DNA from: an uncultured archaeon
GTDB lineage: Archaea; Halobacteriota; Methanosarcinia; Methanosarcinales; Methanoperedenaceae
DNA length: 64,000 nucleotides
Assembly (NCBI GenBank): GCA_902384525.1
Contig: CABMCA010000089.1
Coordinates: forward strand, 1-64,000
Direction of reading: 5' to 3'
In this document: positions 22,309 to 33,269 of the stretch, in pieces
Numbering within the stretch: position 1 is the first letter of the stretch
Layout of the letters: each line of letters opens with the position of its first letter
Made by a program: the position numbers and the translations under genes
Notes under the pieces: model-generated
What the model saw: the letters and a program-made list of their open reading frames with translations, nothing else
The model's database searches: none
Told to the model about the DNA's origin: nothing

Positions 22309-22446
22309 ATCTAACTCCCTATATATTTTCTTATTTCTTTATTTAATTTCCAACCAAGTTAGTTTCCCACTTGATCTTTAGAAAAAATAAAAAATATGAT
22401 TCACCGCTTTTTCACCCAAAAGATATTCTAATATCTCAACACCTCC

Positions 22447-23190
22447 TTATACAGTTCCACTTGCAGGGATATTTATTTCTGAGCTAAATTGCTGTGGTGT
22501 TTTTCCTGTCTGTATCGCAGTAGAATTTGAATAATCCGAAATATCTGCACTTCCGCTCTTATAGCCCCTTAGTATTGCGGTATTGCTGATATTTCCGGGA
22601 GTTCCTCCGGAAACTTCCCATCGAATAGTAATAATTGTATCTCCAAATGCGGTTGAGGGGAAGGATGTCACGTTGATGGCTGGCCCCAAAGATGAAGTAG
22701 CAACTGGAGATTGAGTAGTAATTGCGGATACTGCTGCAACCTGATTTGGCCTGGCGATAAACCATACATTAGCTATTCCTTCTCCTTTAATGTCACCAGG
22801 ACTTACATCACCGGAGAAATAATATAAGGGCCATCCTTTAAAAGTAGTCTGTTTGTTTCCATCGTTCCTTGTAATTGTCCCAAAATCCGAGGGGTTTAAT
22901 CCTGGAGATACGGATATCTTTTCATGGTAAAAAGCAGGCCATGTATTAAGACAATCACCGGCGCAATTGCTCTTTCCCTTCAAATCCTTTGTAAAATAAT
23001 AGAGAGTTTTTCCTTTGTCATCCACGATATAATTTCCAGCAGACAAACTAACTGTTGGTTGTTCCGATACAGGCTGTCCTGCAGGTGTTTGTATTGATGT
23101 CTGATTTCTTGGCTGTTGTTGAGTGCAACCGCTGATTAGTAAAATACCCAAAATTCCAAATACGACAAAAAATGAAAAACTCCTTTTCAT
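22447..23190 (-). CDS. Lipoprotein with secreted-repeat domain (PF03640/COG4315-like)
   Basis: Lipobox 'LLISGCTQQ'; 'NYIVDDKGKTLYYFTKDLKGKSNCAGDCLNTWPAFY' and 'TTFKGWPLYYFSGDVSPGDIKGEGIANVWFIARP'. Confidence 0.85.
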   Translation of the reverse strand: MKRSFSFFVVFGILGILLISGCTQQQPRNQTSIQTPAGQPVSEQPTVSLSAGNYIVDDKGKTLYYFTKDLKGKSNCAGDCLNTWPAFYHEKISVSPGLNPSDFGTITRNDGNKQTTFKGWPLYYFSGDVSPGDIKGEGIANVWFIARPNQVAAVSAITTQSPVATSSLGPAINVTSFPSTAFGDTIITIRWEVSGGTPGNISNTAILRGYKSGSADISDYSNSTAIQTGKTPQQFSSEINIPASGTV

Positions 23191-23517
23191 TTGATTTCCT
23201 CCCTCTTTTAATGAGAGAGAAACAGGTTAATAAACCTTTGCGTCTAATCTTTTATCCATCACCGCAAATGTATGACAATTAGACAGAAGCTACCAAATAT
23301 TCAAGGACCTCTTGCAGCAATTGGAGGAAGAGGAAGTGAAAAGGATTCAACAATCGTACCTCCATCATTTCCAGTGAGTTGACTCGATCGATGAAAAAAT
23401 ATCTATTGCAATGAAGGATGCAGGATATAATAGAATAGACTCCAGGATTGAATCCGGCAACGATTCGATGTTAAACAACACATGCGGGATAAAGTTCTGG
23501 CTAACCCAACGCTTTTG

Positions 23518-23967
23518 TCATCTTCTTACAGTCAACACCGGCATCCTTGAATTACGTATTACTTTATCAGCCACACTTCCAAGTACGAATTTCTCGATGG
23601 CGCTCCTGCCAAGCGTGCCCATTACTATTAAGTCAACAGATTGTTCATCTGCAAGTTTCAGTATTTCTTCTGCAGGATGTCCCTTTAAAATCCATTTTTT
23701 GACAATGAGACCTTCTTTAGCTGCCTGCTCTTCGATGTGTTTTGTAGCCTCTTCACCTTCGTATCTCAAAAAATTTTCCATGCCTTCGGTGGATATGTCC
23801 GTAGAAAGGTATGATTTAGGGCCATAATCGATTTTTATATCCATCACATAAACGGCATGGAGCTCTGCTTTATAGAGCTTTGCAAACTCGATTGCATGGG
23901 TTACTGCCTTTTTTATGTATTCTGATCCATCCGTTGCTATTAAGATTTTTTTATACAGATTTCTCAT
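23518..23967 (-). CDS. Universal stress protein, UspA family
   Basis: 'KKILIATDGSEYIKKAVTHAIEFAKLYKAELHAVYVMD...DLIVMGTLGRSAIEKFVLGSVADKVIRNSRMPVLTVR'. Confidence 0.95.
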   Translation of the reverse strand: MRNLYKKILIATDGSEYIKKAVTHAIEFAKLYKAELHAVYVMDIKIDYGPKSYLSTDISTEGMENFLRYEGEEATKHIEEQAAKEGLIVKKWILKGHPAEEILKLADEQSVDLIVMGTLGRSAIEKFVLGSVADKVIRNSRMPVLTVRR

Positions 23968-24216
23968 AAATTTTCCACTCCAGAACTATTTATTTCCTTC
24001 TTTATTCAAATGATTTTCCTTTTATGTTTTAGGGTATGAGCTCTGAGGTTGACCACTTGTATTTTAAAACAGCGGGATAACCTTAGCGTACGTAGAAATC
24101 GGAGCGATACCCTTACAGACATGTCAGAAACTGCATCACAGTCTCAAAAAACAGGACAGCGAGTTCCACGTTTAGTCGAGAGTTTTCAAAACACTGAATG
24201 GCATTCGAAAAATAAA

Positions 24217-24626
24217 ATGCCTAAAAATCCGACCCTGAATCAAAGAGTCAAATGGCACATGGAACATACCAGGAATGCTCCTCTTCGCTTGATTCTCATG
24301 CGGCTGCTCGTGAAGTAGGAGAGGATAATGCGGCTCGTTTTGCCGCCCGTGCTGCAGGTCAGGCGGTGGCGACTGCGCATGTTCCCACTCATGCTCTCGG
24401 TGCTCCTATTTACGCTATTAAAGCTGTCGCTGTCATCAATCCCAGAGATGTCAAAGTCACCATAGCTAATGAACGAGATTGGCAATTTCGACGTCTTCCT
24501 GAAAACCTCCGGGAATGGGTAGATTCTGGAGTGAAACAGAAGCAACTCTTCTTCCCAAAAATCTTCGCAATTAAACTGAAAAACAGGGTGCAAACCAAGA
24601 TTTTACTTCTTGAGGTTACTGTTTAA
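24217..24626 (+). pseudogene. Frameshifted/truncated protein resembling Imm-5-like 'putative immunity protein' family
   Basis: Frame 1 MPKNPTLNQRVKWHMEHTRN continues in another frame as CSSSLDSHAAAREVGEDNAARFAARAAGQAVATAHVPTHALGAPIYAIKAV...ERDWQFRRLPENLREWV after one base is added near 24275. Family name from motif memory only. Confidence 0.5.
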
Positions 24627-25116
24627 AATGCAGCCATAAAAATGTTAATACGGCAATTGTTATGATAATACCTGCCATAATCGCATAACTCTCTTCACCC
24701 AGGGTTATAGAGAATTTTTCATTACTGAATGGATAAAAGAGCATGATTCCATCGGCTGCTATATACCTTGTTACGTTCTCCTCAATACTTCGAGAAATGC
24801 TCTCATTTTCTATAACCTGATTTGCCAGATTCATAATCGTGTGATTGGAGTTGTCAAATAGAAAAATATCCAGAGCAGAATGCGACCAGAAGCCTATAAG
24901 TAATGGGAAAAATAGAGTTCGGTTTTGAATCGCAGGGAGCAGTGCAAATACGAGCAAGACTAGGGGCGAATGCAATTCGCTGCGATGATACCAGAGTATA
25001 TCCAGATCCGGCAGTAAACTTGCCGCCGCCAAAAATATTATTTTTCCTCGAAACCTGTATTTCAACAGGATTGCCCCAAGTGTAAGGCCAAACAGTAAAT
25101 GAGAGATCCAGTCCAT
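24616..25116 (-). CDS. Membrane-bound metal-dependent hydrolase-like protein (YdjM/DUF457-type)
   Basis: 'MDWISHLLFGLTLGAILL...AASLLPDLDILWYHRSELHSPLVLL'; multi-TM. Confidence 0.75.
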   Translation of the reverse strand: MDWISHLLFGLTLGAILLKYRFRGKIIFLAAASLLPDLDILWYHRSELHSPLVLLVFALLPAIQNRTLFFPLLIGFWSHSALDIFLFDNSNHTIMNLANQVIENESISRSIEENVTRYIAADGIMLFYPFSNEKFSITLGEESYAIMAGIIITIAVLTFLWLHFKQ

Positions 25117-25261
25117 ATTTCCTAATATGTTAGGGGCTAATCAAATTTTGTGTTTACGGTCTCTCTCCCCCATCGGAATGATGCTCAAATTTGAATATCG
25201 ATATTGGTAGACCAAATACATTGGAATTATTCAACACAGCAACTAGATCGGATCCTTTTTT

Positions 25262-26710
25262 TCAAGGCAACCTTATGACAACTTCGCATAGTTTATCCCC
25301 GTGAGATATCAATTTCTTGATCTCCAATACTGCCTTGTTCCCGAAAGCATAATTCAGCGCACCCTTGAAGGCTTCCCTGGATGTATTACATATATATTTG
25401 TCAAATTTGTTCCCTTCTGTGGCTATATGACATTTCCTTATCGTATATAGCAGATTTTTCCCATCTAATTTCCATTCACTTTCAGTATGGATCTTTGAAT
25501 TTATTATTTCAAAAACAGTTTTAAACTTTTCCAGGTCCCAGTTCTTGATGCCGTTCTCTTTTTCATATTCCTGCATTAACGAGGTTCCGATCTTTCGTCC
25601 TAGAGCTATAAAGGATAATGGAATATCCGGGATGTCCCTTAATCCTTTTAAAAAAGTCATGAACATTAGCAATTCCTGGTCAAAACTTGTCTTGCTTGTT
25701 TTCAAATTATCAACTATCTCATTGACTTTTATTCCTACATCAGGCCTGTGGGTCAATACTATCATATTGGCCGTTGTTTTGGGATCAAATAAATGACCAT
25801 TTGCTTCTAAAAGCAGGACAAGTGTTTTTTTTATTTTTTCAATGGCTTCATTAGATCTGTAACTATGAAATATTATTAAATTTTCGTTATCGATCTCCAC
25901 CTTATCAATTACCCTGGAAGTTTCATAAACTTCTTTGATCAATAAAAGCATCTCTTTTAAAGGTATTTCCTGTATCGGTTTTTTCGCCAGGTTTTCGATA
26001 CTTATTTCGCCAAGTGGTATATTATTGGAAAGCAGGTCTTCAAAGAAATTCCTGTGAACTGTAACCATATTGTAATTACTTAACAGGTGTCTTTTAACTA
26101 TTGCCTTCCAGAATGCTGGGCGGCTTTTTATTCCTTTTACTACTTCATCCATACCCCCAAAAAAAGTAAGAAGGCTGTTTGTGGCTTCTTTTTTAGTTGA
26201 TCTTGCAAGTTCAATCCTGATACTTTCATTAATCTTAAAAACAGATATTATCTCAAGAGGTATTTTTTCAAGAGAATTCTTAACCATATATTGTGATAAT
26301 ATGCGGGCGACGGTTCGTATCTTATTTGTTTCCCCTCTTAATTCTATCAAGACGCCGCTTGGTAATGTATCATTATCATATTTGAATTCAATATTAATAT
26401 CCCATTCAAGTTCCCTGAACCTGCAATTAAGGCACTCTTCCAGTTTCCTTATAGAATTGATCAATATCGGATCCAGTAATTCATCCATTACATTGTCAGG
26501 GATAAGTGTACCCTCGACCTCTGTCAGCATCCATTTTAAGAGGGAAGTATCTATTGCTGATGAATTATTCGGAAAAACGGATTTACCATTACGATCGATA
26601 ATCTCTCTTATTGCAGCGCTGAAATTCCCATTATGCCTTTCCAGTTGTGGCTTTAATTTATCAACACATTCTTTGTCAATGGATATATGCTTTGTAACTA
26701 TCATGGCCAA
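25262..26710 (-). CDS. Hypothetical protein, possible N-terminal ribbon-helix-helix-like segment
   Basis: 482 aa ORF; 'KHISIDKECVDKLKPQLERHNGNFSAAIREIIDR' resembles an RHH/CopG-type N-terminus. Confidence 0.6.
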   Translation of the reverse strand: MAMIVTKHISIDKECVDKLKPQLERHNGNFSAAIREIIDRNGKSVFPNNSSAIDTSLLKWMLTEVEGTLIPDNVMDELLDPILINSIRKLEECLNCRFRELEWDINIEFKYDNDTLPSGVLIELRGETNKIRTVARILSQYMVKNSLEKIPLEIISVFKINESIRIELARSTKKEATNSLLTFFGGMDEVVKGIKSRPAFWKAIVKRHLLSNYNMVTVHRNFFEDLLSNNIPLGEISIENLAKKPIQEIPLKEMLLLIKEVYETSRVIDKVEIDNENLIIFHSYRSNEAIEKIKKTLVLLLEANGHLFDPKTTANMIVLTHRPDVGIKVNEIVDNLKTSKTSFDQELLMFMTFLKGLRDIPDIPLSFIALGRKIGTSLMQEYEKENGIKNWDLEKFKTVFEIINSKIHTESEWKLDGKNLLYTIRKCHIATEGNKFDKYICNTSREAFKGALNYAFGNKAVLEIKKLISHGDKLCEVVIRLP

Positions 26711-26936
26711 AACCTTTTCCGTAAGGTTTGAATATACCCGTTTTCCTCCCCGTTTTACCGTTTTCCCCTTTTACACGAATAAAAAATTTTTAAGCTAGAC
26801 AAAACCTATAAGGGCGATTTTACCTGTCCATATTATACCTTCATTTTATAACGTATATATTTTTCTATTTTGAAAACAGAAATTTCAGGTTGATTCATGA
26901 TAAACTTTACATATTTATAAGCCCTGAATAGGGCAC

Positions 26937-28226
26937 ATGACCACTCTTGACCCCTGGGGCGCTGTCAAAATCGATAATTATTCAAAACTGTTTGATGAAT
27001 TCGGCATTTCAAAGTTTGATGACCTTCTCGGAAAAATAAAGAATCCGCACAGGTACATGCGCAGGCATGTCATATTCGGGCACAGGAGCTATGATTCTGT
27101 TCTCAATGCCATGCTATCGGGAAAACCTTTTGCGGCATTGAGCGGATTTATGCCTTCGGGAAAGGCACATCTGGGGCATAAAATGGTCATGGAAGAGATC
27201 ATCTGGCACCAGCAGCAGGGCGGGGATGCGTTCCTTGCTATTGCGGACATGGAAGCTCATGCCGTCAGGGGAAAAAGCTGGAAGGAATGTCGGGATCTGG
27301 GAATAAATGAATACATATTAAGCGCAATAGCTCTTGGTCTTGAGCCTGGTGCGCATATTTATTTCCAATCAGGGTTCAAGCCTGTGAGAGACCTGTCATT
27401 TGAACTTGGCATTAAAGCGAATTTCTCTGAGCTTTCTGCCATATATGGTTTTTCAGGTGAGACAAATATTGCGCACATGGTGAGCGCACTTACGCAAAGC
27501 GCTGACATCCTGCATCCGCAATTGAAGGAATTCGGCGGTCCCAAACCTGTGGTCATTCCGGTAGGCTCTGACCAGGACCCGCATATCAGGCTGACAAGGG
27601 GGCTTGCTTATAAAACAAATATGTTTATGGTCGAAGAACGCCGCGCAGAGAATGGATTGATCAGCGTCCGGGGAAAAGCGGCACCAAAGGAAGCCCTGAA
27701 GGAAATTGCAAAAAGCACAGGCGGCAAACTGTACGAAGAACATGTGGATATTTCCGGACGAACACTGGATGAAGTGGAATCAGTTGTTCGGGAAGTAGAA
27801 CTGAAACATGGTGGCTATGCCTTCATGCCCCCCGCTTCTACATATCACAAATTCATGACAGGACTCCAGGGCGGCAAAATGTCAAGCAGCATCCCTGAAA
27901 GCTATATTGCACTTACGGATAAACCCGAAGATGGGGCAAAGAAAGTAATGCGGGCAATAACGGGCGGCAGGGTGACGCTTGAAGAGCAGAAAAAGCTTGG
28001 CGGTGAGCCTGATAAATGCAGCGTGTATGAGTTATTGCTTTACCATCTTGTGGAGGACGACAATGAGCTTCTGGAGGTATATAAAGACTGTGTGGGAGGC
28101 ACGCGCGTATGCGGAAATTGCAAGAAATTTACGGCAGAGCTAATGCGCAGGTTCCTGAAAGACCACCAGGAGAAAAGAGAGGCGGCTAAGGAGAGGTTGG
28201 AGGAGTTCGGTTTGAGTATCACATAG
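26937..28226 (+). CDS. trpS: Tryptophan--tRNA ligase
   Basis: '[48 protein letters not shown]', '[11 protein letters not shown]' (KMSSS). Confidence 0.95.
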   Translation: MTTLDPWGAVKIDNYSKLFDEFGISKFDDLLGKIKNPHRYMRRHVIFGHRSYDSVLNAMLSGKPFAALSGFMPSGKAHLGHKMVMEEIIWHQQQGGDAFLAIADMEAHAVRGKSWKECRDLGINEYILSAIALGLEPGAHIYFQSGFKPVRDLSFELGIKANFSELSAIYGFSGETNIAHMVSALTQSADILHPQLKEFGGPKPVVIPVGSDQDPHIRLTRGLAYKTNMFMVEERRAENGLISVRGKAAPKEALKEIAKSTGGKLYEEHVDISGRTLDEVESVVREVELKHGGYAFMPPASTYHKFMTGLQGGKMSSSIPESYIALTDKPEDGAKKVMRAITGGRVTLEEQKKLGGEPDKCSVYELLLYHLVEDDNELLEVYKDCVGGTRVCGNCKKFTAELMRRFLKDHQEKREAAKERLEEFGLSIT

Positions 28227-28236
28227 CCATTTTATT

Positions 28237-28554
<318 letters not shown>

Positions 28555-28652
28555 TTATATAATTTAATTGAACTAACGTGTATTTAACTCCTTTTCTCTT
28601 CTCTCTTTTCCCTTTTCTCTTAAGGGCTAAAAATATATCAGTGTAATATTTC

Positions 28653-31115
28653 TTATTTCAATAATTTTTGATATTCCGAAAGCGTTGGAATCCTGCCAAG
28701 GACAGCAGTGATCGCGGCAAGTTCAGCCGAACCAAGATAGACCTGTGCATTTTTACCCATGCGGTTATCAAAATTACGGGTAGATGTCGAAAATACTACA
28801 GCATTATCAGCTACTCTTGCCTGGTTCCCCATGCAAAGGCTGCATCCTGGGATTTCCATTCTTGCGCCGAGTTCCTTGAACCTGGAATACCCACCTGTTT
28901 CTTTAAGACTTTTTTCGATAAGCCTTGTAGGCGGAGCTATCCATAATTTCGATTTAATGCTGCCTGCTTTTTCAAGTATTCCGGATGCTCTGTCCAGATG
29001 TTCGACCCCTATCATACATGACCCGATAAATACTTCGTCAATTTTAACTCCCTGCGTTTCAGATAGCGGTTTGATAAAATCAGGATCATTAGGGCAAGCA
29101 AGGAGCGGCTCATTGATAGCGGATAGATCGATTTCAAGAACCTCCGAATATTGTGCATCAGTATCAGCCTCCAGCAAAGATGGATCATTAAGCCATTCCT
29201 GCATGGCTTTTATTCGCTTCTCAAGGGCTTTTGATGCATAACCTTCCTCAATGAGCGATCTTAAAATAGATATGTTCGTTTCAAGGAAGCGTGCCACCTG
29301 TTCTTTTGAAAGCGCTATCACAGCAGCTTCGGCTGACCTTTCTGCGCTTGCATCTGTAAGTTCAAAAGCCTGCTCCACAGTAATGTCGGAAAGACCTTCT
29401 ATCTCCAGTATCCTGCCATTAAAGATATTCTTTTTATTCTTTTTGGGAAGTGTCAGTTTACCCTGCTTTAATGCAAAATAAGGAATTGCATTGACAACAT
29501 CACGTAAGTACAGGTCTTTTTTTAGTTTGCCCTTAAATCTTACAAGTACGCTTTCAGGCATGTCAAGAGGCATTACTCCTAACGCTGCGGCAAATGCCAC
29601 AAGACCGCTTCCCGCGGGAAATGAAATACCTATTGGGAACCTTGTATGGCTGTCGCCTCCTGTGCCAACAGTATCGGGCAGGATCATACGGTTGAGCCAT
29701 GAATGGATTATTCCGTCACCGGGTTTTAAAGCAACCCCGCCCCTGTCTTTGAAAAACTGCGAGAGCTCTTTATGCATTGCTCTGTCAGCAGGCGTCGGAT
29801 ATGCAGCTGTGTGGCAGAAGGATTGCATAACCAGAGGCGCCATAAATTCAAGGCATACAAGTTCCTTGATCTCATCAACGGTCATCGGGCCTGTTGTATC
29901 CTGTGACCCGACTGTCGATATTTTTGGAAGGCATGGTTGCCCGGGACGCACGCCTGGAAGTCCGCAGGCTTTTCCCACGATCTTTTGAGCCAGTGTGTAA
30001 CCGCGATTTGAAGCCGCAGGTTCCCTGGGTTTGATGAATATATCGTAATTTACACCAAGTGCAAGTTGTGCTTTTTTTGTGAGTTCTTTTCCTATTAAAA
30101 GTAAAAGCCTTCCGCCTGCCCTGAATTCATCTGGCAGCGTTTCAGGCTCAAGGCAAAATGACGTGATATCTTCACCTTTTTCACCAAGTATCTTCCCATG
30201 TTTGAAATCCAATGTAACTACATCGCCTGATCTTAGTGTTGAGACATCGCATTTGACAGGAAGAGCGCCGCTATCCCTGGCGGTGTTGAAAAATATTGGC
30301 GCTATCTGGCTTCCGAGTATAATTCCGCCTTTTCGCTTGTTCGGGACACCGGGAATGTCCTGTCCTATCCACCAGATAAGGGAATTAGCTGCTGATTTCC
30401 TGCTGCTTCCTGTTCCAACAACGTCTGCTGCAAAGGCTATCGGATAGCCTTTCTTTTTAAGCTCCCTTATCTCAGGAAGTGCGCCTGGATAACGGATTTC
30501 GAGCATGGAGAGGGCATGGAGCGGGATATCGGCGCGGGTTCCGGCGCGTGATGCCGGGGAAAAATCATCGGTATTTACTTCTCCCTGGACTTTAAATACG
30601 GTCACTTTTTGTGTTTCGGGGATTTTATGTCCTCCTGTAAACCATTGTGCTTTTGCCCAGCTTTCAAGAACTTTTTTTGCGCTGGGGTTTGTAACTGAAA
30701 GCTGTTTTATCCGGTCAAAGAAACCGAAAATAAGGATCGTATTTGAAAGGGCAAAAACCGCTTCGTCCGCAAGTTCCTTATCACCCAGCAATTCAATGAG
30801 CGTCTCAATATTATACCCGCCTTTCATCATTCCTAAAAGGGAGACTGCCCCGCGCGGCGTGAGCAGTTTTGATCTTTTCTCGCCCAGGGCAATTTTTCGC
30901 AATATTTTTGATTTTTCAAGAGCAGCAGAGTCAACACCGGGTGGAATGTAATTTTTCAGGAGTTCCAGGATAAAATCTTCCTGGCCTTCCGGAGGATCAA
31001 AAACAAGGACTGAGAGCGCTTTAACCTGTTCGGCATTCATTGGAAGTGGGGGAATTCCCTGTTTTTGCCTTTCTGTGATATGATTTTGATAAGATTCCAG
31101 AATTTGCGGTGTCAT
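28653..31115 (-). CDS. acnB: Aconitate hydratase B-type (AcnB family)
   Basis: 820 aa; AcnB N-terminal HEAT-like region 'LESYQNHITERQKQGIPPLPMNAEQVKAL', swivel region, 'SQDTTGPMTVDEIKEL', 'PDTVGTGGDSHTRFPIGISFPAGSGLVAFA', Fe-S region 'IPGCSLCMGNQARV'. Confidence 0.93.
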   Translation of the reverse strand: MTPQILESYQNHITERQKQGIPPLPMNAEQVKALSVLVFDPPEGQEDFILELLKNYIPPGVDSAALEKSKILRKIALGEKRSKLLTPRGAVSLLGMMKGGYNIETLIELLGDKELADEAVFALSNTILIFGFFDRIKQLSVTNPSAKKVLESWAKAQWFTGGHKIPETQKVTVFKVQGEVNTDDFSPASRAGTRADIPLHALSMLEIRYPGALPEIRELKKKGYPIAFAADVVGTGSSRKSAANSLIWWIGQDIPGVPNKRKGGIILGSQIAPIFFNTARDSGALPVKCDVSTLRSGDVVTLDFKHGKILGEKGEDITSFCLEPETLPDEFRAGGRLLLLIGKELTKKAQLALGVNYDIFIKPREPAASNRGYTLAQKIVGKACGLPGVRPGQPCLPKISTVGSQDTTGPMTVDEIKELVCLEFMAPLVMQSFCHTAAYPTPADRAMHKELSQFFKDRGGVALKPGDGIIHSWLNRMILPDTVGTGGDSHTRFPIGISFPAGSGLVAFAAALGVMPLDMPESVLVRFKGKLKKDLYLRDVVNAIPYFALKQGKLTLPKKNKKNIFNGRILEIEGLSDITVEQAFELTDASAERSAEAAVIALSKEQVARFLETNISILRSLIEEGYASKALEKRIKAMQEWLNDPSLLEADTDAQYSEVLEIDLSAINEPLLACPNDPDFIKPLSETQGVKIDEVFIGSCMIGVEHLDRASGILEKAGSIKSKLWIAPPTRLIEKSLKETGGYSRFKELGARMEIPGCSLCMGNQARVADNAVVFSTSTRNFDNRMGKNAQVYLGSAELAAITAVLGRIPTLSEYQKLLK

Positions 31116-31201
31116 ACGGATTCAAAATGGCGGTTCTTAGTATTAATTTTTTGATACTTACGATAAATTAATATTGACTAAATGCCATACACAATGAGAT
31201 T

Positions 31202-31420
31202 ATGAATTTATCCGATTTCCTCAAAAATACTGTATATGCGATTGTTTTTGGATTCATGGGCTTAATAATAGGCATATGGATATCAGATGTGTTATATATG
31301 GTATTACTAAAAAATATTGACCGCATGACCACGATATACATATCAGTTGGTCTGATCGTCTTGATCATACTATCCGCATCAGTTCTGGGTTTTGCAAAAG
31401 GCAAGAATTTGCTTGAATAA
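31202..31420 (+). CDS. Small two-TM membrane protein, unknown
   Basis: 72 aa, two hydrophobic helices, directly upstream of adk on the same strand. Confidence 0.5.
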   Translation: MNLSDFLKNTVYAIVFGFMGLIIGIWISDVLYMVLLKNIDRMTTIYISVGLIVLIILSASVLGFAKGKNLLE

Positions 31421-31485
31421 ATTTTTTTGGCGTTTATTTTGAAAAGCTTTATTAGATACACCTGACCATTACGGATTCGATCAAG

Positions 31486-32148
31486 ATGAATATTATTTTA
31501 CTTGGGCCGCCCGGAGCAGGAAAGGGCACACAGGCCAAAAAAATACAGAAATACTATTCACTTCCCCATATTTCTACAGGGGATATCCTGCGTGAAAATA
31601 TTAATAATAATACAGGTCTTGGAATAAAGGCAAAATCATATATGTCAAGGGGCGAGCTTGTGCCGGATGAACTTTTGATAACCCTTATCAAGGACAGATT
31701 GTCAAAAAAAGATTGCGATGAAGGATTTATGTTAGATGGCTATCCCAGGACGATCCCGCAGGCTGATGCTTTGCAGATGATATTGACAGAATCGGGTAAG
31801 AAGATTGATGCTGTCCTTAATATCTCGGTGGATGACAACGAACTCATAAAGCGCCTGTCGGGGCGAAGAATGTGCAAATGCGGGGCAAGTTTCCATGTTT
31901 TATTCAATAGTCCTGAAAAAGAAGACATATGCAATGCATGCAAAGGGAAATTATACCAGCGTGACGATGATAAACCTGAAGCCATAAGGAACAGGTTAAA
32001 TGTATATAAAAAACAAACGCAGCCATTGATAGATTATTACGATAAGAAAAAAATACTTCGGACAATTGATGGAAGCAAAGAAATATCACAGATTTTTGAG
32101 GAAATAAAAAAAGTATTGGAGGAATATGATAAAAAAGACGCTAAATAA
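31486..32148 (+). CDS. adk: Adenylate kinase
   Basis: 'MNIILLGPPGAGKGTQAKKIQKYYSLPHISTGDILRENI', zinc-containing LID 'CKCGASFHVLFNSPEKEDICNAC'. Confidence 0.97.
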   Translation: MNIILLGPPGAGKGTQAKKIQKYYSLPHISTGDILRENINNNTGLGIKAKSYMSRGELVPDELLITLIKDRLSKKDCDEGFMLDGYPRTIPQADALQMILTESGKKIDAVLNISVDDNELIKRLSGRRMCKCGASFHVLFNSPEKEDICNACKGKLYQRDDDKPEAIRNRLNVYKKQTQPLIDYYDKKKILRTIDGSKEISQIFEEIKKVLEEYDKKDAK

Positions 32149-32746
32149 GCTTGCAATGGTTCTGGGTATTTTTTTAATGTTTGGCATTATTATGTTTCCC
32201 GAAATGAGGGGCATAATCGGCCACCTGATGGATATCATTTTGAAACCATTATTGGGATGGCTTCCAATACATATGATAATTTTCGTGCTGGCGGCTTTTA
32301 CTGGTCTTTACGCATCCCTTATCCAGAAATATACAATGGACTGGGGATTGATGAAACGCGTCCAGGAGAAATCGAAAACAATCCAGAAGGAAATGCGTGA
32401 GGCTCAATTATCCAACAATGCTGCGAAAATAAAGAAATTAGAAGGGCAATACGCTGAAATGATGGGCGACCAGATGGAAATGTTCAAACAGCAGTTCAAA
32501 CCCATGCTTTATATAAGTATTATCTCAATCCCGCTTTTCTACTGGGTGTATCTTCTTATCAGCCAGAACCCTGATGCTACCATGATATTTCCTTTCTGGG
32601 GAAAACAGAAATTAGATGCAACTGTTTTCTGGGCATTCCAATACTGGCTATTCTGGTATTTCATGTGTTCAATACCTGTCAGCCAGATGACCAGGAAGGC
32701 ATTGAATATAGGTGGAACATCAGTGGATACTACAGGTGTAGCGTAA
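32126..32746 (+). CDS. DUF106/EMC3-TMCO1-like (Oxa1 superfamily) membrane protein
   Basis: Position between adk and cmk; 'SLIQKYTMDWGLMKRVQEKSKTIQKEMREAQ'. Confidence 0.9.
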   Translation: MIKKTLNKLAMVLGIFLMFGIIMFPEMRGIIGHLMDIILKPLLGWLPIHMIIFVLAAFTGLYASLIQKYTMDWGLMKRVQEKSKTIQKEMREAQLSNNAAKIKKLEGQYAEMMGDQMEMFKQQFKPMLYISIISIPLFYWVYLLISQNPDATMIFPFWGKQKLDATVFWAFQYWLFWYFMCSIPVSQMTRKALNIGGTSVDTTGVA

Positions 32747-33268
32747 TTGATAATCACGATCAGTGGCCCTCCCGGAAGCGGTAAGAGCACTCTCTCAAAG
32801 ATAATTTCAGTTAAGCTTGGCCTGGAACTGGTCTCTATGGGAGATATATTCCGCAAATGCGCGCAGGATCGATGCATGTCACTTGATGAGTTCGGACAAA
32901 TTGCTAAATGCAATGAAAAAATTGACCATGAGATCGATGCGATGCAAAAAAAGATCGCAAATGAAAAAGATAATATTGTGATAGAAGGAAGGCTTTCCGG
33001 CTTTCTTGTAGATGCCGATCTTAAGGTATGGCTAAAAGCATCTCTTGAAGTACGAGCCCGGCGTATTGCTAAGAGAGAATGTAAATCAGTAGCAAAAGCA
33101 ATGGAAGAGACTTCTGAAAGGGAAGAGTGTGAAAGGGAGCGTTATTTGAAATATTATGACCTGGATATTAAAGACCTGTCAGTTTATGATATAGTAATAG
33201 ATTCAAGTAAATGGAGCGCACAGGAGATAAGTGAAATTGTAGAAAAAGCGGCTGGTTTCCTGATATAA
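32747..33268 (+). CDS. cmk: Cytidylate kinase (archaeal type)
   Basis: 'MIITISGPPGSGKSTLSKIISVKLGLELVSMGDIFRKCA'. Confidence 0.93.
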   Translation: MIITISGPPGSGKSTLSKIISVKLGLELVSMGDIFRKCAQDRCMSLDEFGQIAKCNEKIDHEIDAMQKKIANEKDNIVIEGRLSGFLVDADLKVWLKASLEVRARRIAKRECKSVAKAMEETSEREECERERYLKYYDLDIKDLSVYDIVIDSSKWSAQEISEIVEKAAGFLI

Positions 33269-33269
33269 T

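Noticed and set aside
28759-30951. Series of plus-strand ORFs (76-160 aa) opposite acnB
   Set aside because: Shadow ORFs antisense to a strongly supported gene; no recognisable domains.
31168-31461. Minus-strand 97-aa ORF
   Set aside because: Opposite the plus-strand 72-aa membrane ORF, which has better-formed TM segments and is co-directional with adk.
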